Positions 43,190-51,800 of a DNA stretch of 64,000 nucleotides are shown here, in pieces. The translations under genes and the position numbers were made by a program. The notes under the pieces are model-generated. The model worked only from the letters and a program-made list of their open reading frames with translations. It was not told the origin of the DNA and did no database searches. The DNA lies in assembly GCF_014696435.1 (NCBI RefSeq), contig NZ_JACJQG010000036.1, forward strand, positions 1-64,000. Reading direction: 5' to 3'. This DNA is from Calothrix anomala FACHB-343. GTDB lineage: Bacteria; Cyanobacteriota; Cyanobacteriia; Cyanobacteriales; Nostocaceae. Position 1 is the stretch's first letter; every line of letters begins with the position of its first letter.

Positions 43190-46100
43190 ATGACCAATAT
43201 ATATTCTCTGGAAGTCTACCGGAAAATGCTAGCACTTACGTCACACGCCAAGCTGACGGTGATTTGTATGCGGGATTAAAAGCGGGAAAGTTTTGTTATG
43301 TTTTGAACTCCCGACAAAGCGGAAAGTCTAGCTTGCGTGTGCGAACCATGCAAAGACTTAGAGAAGAAGGTGTACAATGTGCAGCAATTGACCTTTCGGC
43401 TGGGGGTGTTCAAAATGTACCGCCGGAACAGTGGTATGCGGATTTAATTGATAATTTAATTGAAAATTTTGATTTAGATGTAGATTTTGGTGATTGGTGG
43501 GAAGCTAATCAATTAAATTCGCTGGTAACGAGATTTCGCAAGTTTTTAGAAGAGATATTACTGGTTGAAGTTAAAGAGAATATCGTTATTTTTATTGATG
43601 AAATTGATAGCGTACTTAGCCTAAAATTTCCTACAGATGATTTTTTTGCACTAATTCGCGCCTGTTATAATAAGCGGGTTGATAATCCTGAATATAATCG
43701 CCTGACTTTTTGTTTGTTGGGAGTCACATCACCTAGCAATTTGATTGAGGATAAACAACGGACTCCGTTTAATATTGGTCAAGCTATCTCTTTGACTGGT
43801 TTTCAATTACATGAAGTTGAGCCATTAGCTAAGGGGATGTCGGAGAGATTTTCTCATTCTCAAGCAGTCATGGAGGAAATTTTATATTGGACAGGAGGAC
43901 AACCATTTTTGACACAAAAATTGTGTCAGTTGATGATTGAAGAATCTTTGCAAGACAATTCTCGCACTGTTGAGCAGGTAGTAAAATCGCGGATTATTGA
44001 AAACTGGGAATCGCAAGATGAGCCTGAGCATTTACGCACGATTCAAGCCAGAATTTTGCGTGATGAACAACGGGCGGGATATTTATTAGAACTGTATCAG
44101 CAAATTAGATTGAGGGATGAACAATCTGAGATTAAAGCCGATGATACTTTAGAGCAAAGTGAGTTACAGCTTTCAGGTTTGGTTTTTAGGCAGCAAAATA
44201 ATTTAAGAGTTTATAATCGCATATACCAAGAGGTTTTTAATCGAGATTGGATAGATAAGCAATTAAAAAATCTGCGTCCATATTCCGAGAACTTTCGCTT
44301 TTGGGTGGCTTCTGAGGGGAAGGATACATCAAGATTATTGCGGGGAAAGGCTTTAGAAGAAGCGGAAGTATGGGCAAAGGATAAAAGTTTAAGTTATCAA
44401 GATAGGCAGTTTTTAGCAGCTAGTAAAGAGCAAGAAATTCAAGAAGAGATTGCTGCTAAAGAAAAAGAAGCTGCTTTAGAGAGAGAAAGAAAAGATAAGG
44501 AAGCAGCCGAGTCAAGAAATGAACTACTAAGTGAAGCTAATAGGAAATCTCAAAAGCAAATTCGTAACGGGGCTGCTATTTTATTTGTGGCTGTATTTAT
44601 TGCTGTAATTTTAGGAGTATTTGCAGCAAGAGAAGGAAATAAAGCATTACAAGCACAAAAAAGGTTTGAAGATGCTAACACAAAAGCTCAACAAGCTAAT
44701 ACAAAAACTCAAGAAGCAGAACAAAAAGTTATAGCCTTACAGCAGCAGGCTCAACAAGTGCAAAAAATTGCTGATGGTGCTAAACAAGAAGCACAAAAAG
44801 CGACAGAAAAAGCTAAAGAAGAACAAAAAAAAGCTGACGATGCTAATCAAAAAGCGACAGCAGCAAGAGAAGAAGCTAAAAATGCACAAATAAAGGCTGA
44901 TGAAGCTAACAAACAAGCTAAAGTTGAACAACAAAATGCTGAAGAAGCACAAAAAAATGCTGCTGAAGCTAACCAACAAGCTACAAAAGCCAAAGAACAA
45001 GCTAAAGTTGAACAGCGTAAAGCTGAAGAAGCACAAAAAAATGCTGATGACGCTAAACGACAAGCGCAAGTAGCCAAAAAAGAAGCAGAAAATTTACAAG
45101 CTAAACTGGCTGATGCAAAGAAAGATGTTGAAAATGTGCAAAAACTGTCTGAATTAGCTGGAGAGTTACGCAATGCAAATCTTACATCTGAATCAGATGA
45201 AGCCTTAAGATTAGCAGGTTTATCATTCAACGTTAAAGACTATAACCTTAAGCAAGCTCTACTACTTGCTTCTAGTTCACAAGCATATCAGCATTTAAAA
45301 AAGTGGGATGAAGCAGAAAAAGAAATTCAAGAAAGCAATATTTTTTTAGCACAAGCAGATAAAAGTATTAACTCTAGCGAAGGGTTACAAATTCAAGTTT
45401 TAGTTAATAAAGTTAAAGGTAATTTGATATCAGAAAAAAAAGAAATAAATCAAGCTATAGAATTTTATGAATCTGCATTTAAAATTCTTAGTAATTACCA
45501 GGAGCAAACAAGTCCATTTATAAAAAGTAACCAATTGCTTGCAGCAGAAGATGTTGAATCTGTTCATCGCAATTTACTTAAACTACTCTCAACTAACACC
45601 TCAGCAGCAGAATTGAGAGTAAGGGTAGAACAATTTCTAAGAGACCATTTATATGCTCAACTTGAATACTCTTTGAAAGCTCAAAATTGGCAAGCAGCCG
45701 ATTACCAAACATACCAACTCATGCTCAATATTGCTAAAAGAGAAGAACAAAGATATCTAAATTTGGATGATATTAATAATTTTTCTTGTCCAGACTTAAA
45801 AACAATAGACCAGCTTTGGGTCAATAATTCAGACAAACGTTTTGGCTTTAGTGTGCAAAAGGAAATATGGATTAGCATGGGACATCGGCTGGGTATAAAA
45901 CCAGAAGAGTGGAATGCCAAAGATCATGAAAATTTTCTTCGGATTGCCAAGGTCGTTGGATGGTATGTTGATAAAAAAACAAGGGAAGAAGAAACAGGCA
46001 GCAGAGACGGCTACTGGGTGAGCTACAACGAACATCTAATGCGTATAAAAAATGACATGAGTTATAGTTATGGCAGGGGAAGCCTACCGTGGATCGTGTC

Positions 46101-46209
46101 GCGTTCCATAATTATTACAAAAACCAGTTCGTCGTCTGGTGGGGTGGGTTTTGCGATTCCAGGAGAACCCACGATCTTCTTGTCTCGCGTTGCGACTTGT
46201 AAAGTGTAA
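43183..46209 (+). CDS. AAA-like ATPase with TM helix, coiled coil and C-terminal GUN4 domain
   Basis: The product has 1008 residues. The ATPase domain (about 8-340) has the P-loop NSRQSGKSS and Walker B IVIFIDEIDSVL, in the AAA_35-like group of cyanobacteria. A membrane helix lies at about 460-482, then a long Ala/Lys/Gln-rich coiled coil (490-660). Residues from about 845 form a GUN4 domain: REEQRYLNLDDINNF, then LKTIDQLWVNNS and KRFGFSVQKE, ending in LSRVATCKV. GUN4 domains bind porphyrins. The start codon lies in a heptamer array without a Shine-Dalgarno sequence. It probably works with the CHAT gene upstream. Confidence 0.88.
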   Translation: MTNDQYIFSGSLPENASTYVTRQADGDLYAGLKAGKFCYVLNSRQSGKSSLRVRTMQRLREEGVQCAAIDLSAGGVQNVPPEQWYADLIDNLIENFDLDVDFGDWWEANQLNSLVTRFRKFLEEILLVEVKENIVIFIDEIDSVLSLKFPTDDFFALIRACYNKRVDNPEYNRLTFCLLGVTSPSNLIEDKQRTPFNIGQAISLTGFQLHEVEPLAKGMSERFSHSQAVMEEILYWTGGQPFLTQKLCQLMIEESLQDNSRTVEQVVKSRIIENWESQDEPEHLRTIQARILRDEQRAGYLLELYQQIRLRDEQSEIKADDTLEQSELQLSGLVFRQQNNLRVYNRIYQEVFNRDWIDKQLKNLRPYSENFRFWVASEGKDTSRLLRGKALEEAEVWAKDKSLSYQDRQFLAASKEQEIQEEIAAKEKEAALERERKDKEAAESRNELLSEANRKSQKQIRNGAAILFVAVFIAVILGVFAAREGNKALQAQKRFEDANTKAQQANTKTQEAEQKVIALQQQAQQVQKIADGAKQEAQKATEKAKEEQKKADDANQKATAAREEAKNAQIKADEANKQAKVEQQNAEEAQKNAAEANQQATKAKEQAKVEQRKAEEAQKNADDAKRQAQVAKKEAENLQAKLADAKKDVENVQKLSELAGELRNANLTSESDEALRLAGLSFNVKDYNLKQALLLASSSQAYQHLKKWDEAEKEIQESNIFLAQADKSINSSEGLQIQVLVNKVKGNLISEKKEINQAIEFYESAFKILSNYQEQTSPFIKSNQLLAAEDVESVHRNLLKLLSTNTSAAELRVRVEQFLRDHLYAQLEYSLKAQNWQAADYQTYQLMLNIAKREEQRYLNLDDINNFSCPDLKTIDQLWVNNSDKRFGFSVQKEIWISMGHRLGIKPEEWNAKDHENFLRIAKVVGWYVDKKTREEETGSRDGYWVSYNEHLMRIKNDMSYSYGRGSLPWIVSRSIIITKTSSSSGGVGFAIPGEPTIFLSRVATCKV

Positions 46210-46513
46210 CATTTAGTGTGATTCGTTGGCTAGGAAGTATTACCAGCAGTAAATAGGAGGATTAGCCGCTAGGGAAAGGGAAAATATCCCAATTACCTTG
46301 ATAACTGCATAATAATATAGGTGAGGTATTAGAAGCCAAGTCCTATCCCGTAGGCGGAATAGTGACAGCATATCGCCCAGCAGTGATGTGATAACAAAAT
46401 CCTAGTTGAAGGTTATGTGAGGGACGAGACATTGTCAAGAGTAAAACCGATCACATCGGGTGACAATGCCATTGTATAGAATTACACTGCCATTACATCA
46501 ACTTGCATTGCGA
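46210..46513. other. Non-coding gap after the GUN4 gene
   Basis: No ORF or RNA family is recognised. The segment is less AT-rich than neighbouring gaps, and stretches such as ATCACATCGGGTGAC could form weak hairpins. Confidence 0.4.
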
Positions 46514-46734
46514 TCGCATCGACTCAGATTGCAATCAGATCAACTTTGACGACAATCAGATCAAGTTTGATTGCAATCAGATCAACTTTGACGACAATCG
46601 GATCAAGTTTGATTGCAATCAGATCAACTTTGACGACAATCAAATCAAGTTTGACGACAATCAGATCGACTTTGATTGCAATCAGATCAAGTTTGACGAC
46701 AATCAAAACGACTTTGATTGCGATCGCATCGGCT
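46514..46734. repeat. 21-bp minisatellite, about ten units, with HIP1 at both ends
   Basis: Units read CAGATCAASTTTGAYKRCAA-like, with two alternating endings (GACGACAAT and GATTGCAAT). The first and last units contain GCGATCGC in phase. Because 21 is a multiple of three, several frames stay open, giving peptides such as NQIKFDD repeats. No start signal supports translation. Single-base drift between units suggests an old array. Confidence 0.85.
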
Positions 46735-46771
46735 GAAAAAGCTCAGACAGAGGCTATTTCTAGCTTAAGTT

Positions 46772-46832
46772 AACACCAATGGGCAATGCCATGCGCCTAC
46801 GATTTGTCGAATTATTTTTTTAATTGGTATAA
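46772..46832. repeat. Short inverted-repeat element
   Basis: Ends ACACCAAT and AATTGGTAT match those of the element at 226-330. It lies in the gap before the next gene. Confidence 0.4.
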
Positions 46833-46865
46833 TTTTTATCTAAAAATTACTGATTACTTAAATTT

Positions 46866-47411
46866 ATGTTAAGAGAAATTTCCTTAGCGATCGCAACTGC
46901 GACTATATCTTTAACCGGCTTTATTCAAAGTCCTGTAGATGCTAATATTCCGGCTAAATATCAAATTGCCCAAAATCCTCATCAAGTCAAAGGAATCACT
47001 ATCGAACGCCTGGGAATTGGTGGTGTAAAACTTGATATGTCGGAAGCACAGGTAAGAAAAATTTTAGGTAAGCCTGTAAAAGTAGAAAATCAATTTATGC
47101 CTGCTATTGGTAAAGTACGCACGCTGAAATATCGGGGTATTTCTATTGATTTAGCGGAAGATTTTCCGGAAAATAAATTCACTGTTTATCAAATAAAAGC
47201 AACTAGTAATAAATATGCAACTCTAGATGGTGTCAAAGTTGGTGATAGTCCATCGAAAATTACTAGAACCTATGGTAACACTGATGCTTATAAAGAAGGT
47301 AATCTCACTCGCTTAAGTTACTCAATTGAAAATCCCAGTCCTGCAGGTTTAAATTTCACTCTGGAAAAAGGAAAGATTACAGAAATTCTCTGCTTTTATC
47401 TGATGAATTAA
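46866..47411 (+). CDS. Exported protein with SmpA/BamE-like repeats
   Basis: The product has 181 residues with an N-terminal signal (LAIATATISLTGFIQSPVDA, cleavage near residue 28). The mature part has two similar units, GVKLDMSEAQVRKILGKP and DGVKVGDSPSKITRTYGN, the loop-helix pattern of SmpA/OmlA (BamE-like) domains. It is probably periplasmic. It lies 21 bp before the Kelch gene and the two may be co-transcribed. Confidence 0.7.
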   Translation: MLREISLAIATATISLTGFIQSPVDANIPAKYQIAQNPHQVKGITIERLGIGGVKLDMSEAQVRKILGKPVKVENQFMPAIGKVRTLKYRGISIDLAEDFPENKFTVYQIKATSNKYATLDGVKVGDSPSKITRTYGNTDAYKEGNLTRLSYSIENPSPAGLNFTLEKGKITEILCFYLMN

Positions 47412-47432
47412 GCCTTTTTTATCAAAATAACT

Positions 47433-48551
47433 ATGTCATTACATACCCCTCGCTTCATTTGGCGAAAACGCCAAATCCAGGGACAACCTCCCTCACCTAG
47501 ATATGGACATTCTGCAATTTTGTATGAAAATTCCATGATTGTATTTGGTGGAGAAAGTAACGATACTGGCGATACCCTCAACGATGTTCACGTGCTAGAT
47601 TTAGAAACTTGGACTTGGAAGCAACCTGAGATTTTTGGCAATATTCCTGATAGTAGAGGCTTTCATACTGCGGTTTTATATCAAGATAAAATGCTGGTTT
47701 GGGGAGGATATAAAGAAGCAAAAGACGGCGGATATATTTTTACAGATATTGATTTGCATATTCTCAATCTTACAACCTGGGAATGGTCGCAAGTTATCCC
47801 TAATGGTACAGCACCAGCACCTCGTTCTCATCACAGCGCAGCTTTATATCAAGATAAGTTATTTATTGATGGTGGTTCTTTTGATATTTACGCAGCCTAT
47901 GAAGATATTCATCTATTAGATATCACACAAATGTGCTGGATTGATATCCAAGTTGATAACTGTGTTGATGCTGCTTTAGCCGGATTAAAAGTACGTGGTA
48001 ATACATTAATTAAGTTTCTGGGTGATGCGGCTTACGGCGGATTCTGCGAAGATATTTTTACTTTAGAATTGGGTAATTTAGATTCGCAAAGTCAAATTAA
48101 ATTAGAATGGCAGAAAGCTGAATTTAGCGGTATAGAGAATTATTCATATCAAATTATTCTGCCGGATGATGATGAGGAAGGATACTCTGATGAGTTTGAT
48201 GATGATAGGGGAATTCCCTATCGTACTATTCACGGCTATGGAGAATTTGGCGATAATTTAGTTTTATTTGCAGGTATGGCTCCAGGTAATGGTGTGAGCC
48301 ATGTGACTATTGGCGATTTGGTATTATTAAATCTGCCTGCCATTGGCGATAGTAATAGCGGAACTTATAGGGCGATTTTTCCTGAAGTGGAAGGTAAATT
48401 TCCACCGCCGAGATTTGGTCATTCGACAATTCAGTTTAAGCAGCAAATGATTATTTATGGAGGTTTATGGATTGATACTCAAGTTGGTAATAATAGCTAT
48501 GATAATGATGTTTATATTTTAGCAGGTTTAGGTTATACCAATTTAGGATGA
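47433..48551 (+). CDS. Kelch-repeat beta-propeller protein
   Basis: The product has 372 residues without a signal peptide. At least four Kelch units are clear (YGHSAILYENSMIVFGGES; FHTAVLYQDKMLVWGGY; HHSAALYQDKLFIDGG; FGHSTIQFKQQMIIYGG), each with the GG pair and downstream W. An acidic stretch (DDDEEGYSDEFDDD) lies near 245. It should fold as a propeller that binds another protein or glycan. The last bases of the gene are included in a tandem duplication. Confidence 0.88.
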   Translation: MSLHTPRFIWRKRQIQGQPPSPRYGHSAILYENSMIVFGGESNDTGDTLNDVHVLDLETWTWKQPEIFGNIPDSRGFHTAVLYQDKMLVWGGYKEAKDGGYIFTDIDLHILNLTTWEWSQVIPNGTAPAPRSHHSAALYQDKLFIDGGSFDIYAAYEDIHLLDITQMCWIDIQVDNCVDAALAGLKVRGNTLIKFLGDAAYGGFCEDIFTLELGNLDSQSQIKLEWQKAEFSGIENYSYQIILPDDDEEGYSDEFDDDRGIPYRTIHGYGEFGDNLVLFAGMAPGNGVSHVTIGDLVLLNLPAIGDSNSGTYRAIFPEVEGKFPPPRFGHSTIQFKQQMIIYGGLWIDTQVGNNSYDNDVYILAGLGYTNLG

Positions 48552-48722
48552 AGTTGCATAAAAGTATAGTTTATTTTTAACGCAAAGGTACACTAAGGTT
48601 TACGCATAGGTACGCAGAGTTTTTTCAGTTACTAGGATGAAGTTGCATAAAAGTGTACTTTATTTTTAACGCAGAGGTACGCTAAGGTTTACGCAAAGGT
48701 ACGCAGAGTTTTTTAAGTTACA
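48545..48722. repeat. 89-bp tandem duplication overlapping the Kelch stop codon
   Basis: AGGATGAAGTTGCATAAAAG at 48545 recurs at 48634, with 89-bp periodicity and only scattered changes over the unit. The units contain the AACGCAGAGGTACGC-type dispersed repeat. The remaining gap up to 48842 has no gene. Confidence 0.85.
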
Positions 48723-48842
48723 TTTTGGTTATTGGGAAGGGTTTCAAGCATGTTTACATTAGTTACTTATCTATTTTTGCTTGTTTTGGTGAAATAAATT
48801 GTCGATGTGGGAATACTAAGCCCGGTAGTTAAGGTTGATGCT

Positions 48843-51800
48843 ATGCTGAATATTTCCGGATACAAGATTGCTAAAGAAATCTACAATGGCTCAAGAACAT
48901 TGGTTTATCGGGCTATTCGCGAGACTGACGCATTACCTGTTGTGATTAAACTGCTGAAAAATCCCTATCCTAGCTTTAGCGAACTCTTATCTTTTTGCAA
49001 TCAGTACAGCATTGCCAAAAATCTCAACTCACCTCTAATTATTCAAATCTATAGCCTCGAACCATACCAAAATGGTTACGCCCTCATTATGGAAGACTTT
49101 GGGGGAATTTCTCTGCTGGAATGGCAAGCTAATAGTAGGGGAAGCTTTCTGCGAGAGTTTTTAGAAATTGCGATCGCACTTTGCAAAGCGTTAGATATAT
49201 TATACCACGAGCGCATAATTCATAAAGATATTAAACCCAGCAATATATTAATTAATCCGGAAACTCAACAAGTTAAATTAATTGATTTTAGTATTGCTTC
49301 TTTATTACCGCGAGAAACGCCAGCGATAGTTAATCCTAATGTGTTGGAAGGAACACTGGCTTATATTTCTCCAGAACAGACGGGGAGAATGAATCGCCCA
49401 ATTGATTACCGGACTGATTTTTATTCTTTGGGTGTGACTTTCTATGAATTACTCACAGGTGAATTACCATTTCCCGCCAATGATGCGATGGAATTGGTAC
49501 ATTCACATATTGCGAAAAAGCCGCCTAGCCTAGAAGGCAGGAGGCAGGAGGCAGGAGGCAGAAGGGAAGAAATTCCCCTGGTGATTTCTGATATTGTGAT
49601 GAAATTGATGGCAAAAAATGCTGAAGATAGATATCAAAGTGCTTTGGGATTAAAATATGATTTAGAAAAATGTTTGTCTCAACTTGCAGAAACTGGTAAT
49701 ATCAAAAGCTTTGCCATTGGAGAACGAGATATTAGCGATCGCTTTATTATCCCCGATCAACTTTATGGTAGAGAAGCGGAAGTATCTACCCTACTGCAAG
49801 CATTTGAGCGCGTGAGCCTTGGTGCTACAGAAATGATGCTGGTGGCTGGGTTATCTGGAATTGGTAAAACAGCAGTTGTCAATGAGGTTCATAAACCAAT
49901 TCTCAGACAACGCGGTTATTTTATCAAGGGTAAATACGACCAATTTCAACGGAATATTCCTTTTTCAGCGTTTGTGCAAGCATTCCGCGATTTTATTGGT
50001 CAAATATTAACTGAAAGCGATACACAAATTCAACAATGGAAACATAAAATTTTAGAAGCGGTGGGAGAAAATGGCGGGGTAATTATTGAAGTTATTCCCG
50101 AATTGGAAATCATTATTGGCGCACAGCCTCCGGCGATAGAATTATCAGGTACAGCAGCACAAAATAGATTTAATTTATTATTTAATAAATTTACGCAAGT
50201 ATTTACCAGTGTTGAACATCCATTAGTCATATTTTTAGATGATTTGCAATGGGCAGATTCAGCATCATTAAACTTGATTCAGCTTTTGATGTCTGATACC
50301 AGTTATCTTTTCTTAATTGGGGCATACCGCGATAACGAAGTCAAACCAGCAGATCCGTTAATGTTGACTTTGCAGGAAATTCAAAAAAACCAATCAATAA
50401 TTAATACTATTACCTTAACGCCACTGAATCAAGTAGAAGTAAATCAGTTAGTGGCTGATACCCTGAAATGCTCAGAAAATTTAGCATGGAATCTTTCTGT
50501 ATCAATTTATCAAAAAACTCAGGGTAATCCGTTTTTTACTACACAGTTTCTCAAATCATTATATCAAGAAAATTTTATTCAATTTGATTTTGCACTAGGT
50601 TGTTGGCAATGCGATATTACCCAGATAAATCAGCTAGTGCTTACAGATGATGTTGTGGCTTTTATGGCATGGCAATTACAAAAAATGCCACAATTAACGC
50701 AAAATATTTTACAATTAGCTGCTTGTATTGGCAATTCTTTTGATTTAGCAACTTTGGCAATTGTTTCCCAACAGTCAGAAATAGAAACGGCTGCTGATTT
50801 GTGGAAAGCATTGCAAGAAGGATTGATTTTACCAATTAGTGAAGTTTATAAATTTTATCAGGCAAATGAGAGCGAACGCTTAGAAAAATTGAGTCTAGAA
50901 AAAGGACATCATAAGCAATTAGCAAAATATAAATTCTTACATGACAGGGTACAGCAAGCCGCCTATTCCCTGATTCCCCAAGAGCGAAAACAAGCCACCC
51001 ATCTGCAAATTGGACAATTACTCCAGCAAAATCTTTCGCCAATCCAACAAGAAGAAAAATTGTTTGATATTGTTGGGCATTTGAATAAAGGTATTAAGTT
51101 AATTGTTGAACCGTGTGAACAAGAAAAATTAGCTCAACTAAACTTAAAAGCCGGAGCTAAGGCGAGAAATTCTACAGCATATTCAGCAGCTAGAACATAT
51201 TTTCAAATCGGACTGGAACTCCTAACAGAAAATTGCTGGATGCATCAATATGAATTGGCTTTAAATCTGCATATTGCGGCGGCTGAAGCGAGTTATTTAA
51301 ATAGTGACTTTGAAAGTATGGAACAGATAGCAACCATAGTCTTGCTATCAGCGCGAACAATTTTAGATCGAGTGAAAATTTATGAAATTCAAATTGCCGC
51401 CCAAGTTTTACAAAGTAATGTATTAGGAGCGATCGCGGTTGGTAGAAAAGCATTAGCACAATTAGGGGTGGAACTGCCAACAGAACCTAACCCAGACTTG
51501 ATTGGCGCAATGCTACAACAGCTTACCACCCAACTTGCAGGTAGACAAATTGCCGACTTGATAAATCTCCCCTTAATGACAGATACCACCACAGAAGCGG
51601 CTATGGAACTGTTGGGTATGTTGTTTTCACCAATTATCCAAGGAATGCCCGGTTTATTACCCTGGTTGAGTTCGATGATGGTAAGTTTATCTCTACAATC
51701 GGGTAATACTGCGGCATCCACAACCGGATATGGTATTCACGGTATGGTATTGTGTGGATTCTTGGAAGATCCTGCCACAGGCTATGCTTTTGGTCAATTG

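Noticed and set aside
44737-45230. Long minus-strand frames opposite the GUN4 coiled coil
   Set aside because: They are shadows caused by Ala/Lys/Gln-rich codons of the real gene.
46503-46736. Open frames across the 21-bp repeat as a repeat-protein gene
   Set aside because: Three frames on both strands are open merely because the unit is a multiple of three; no ribosome site or homology supports translation.
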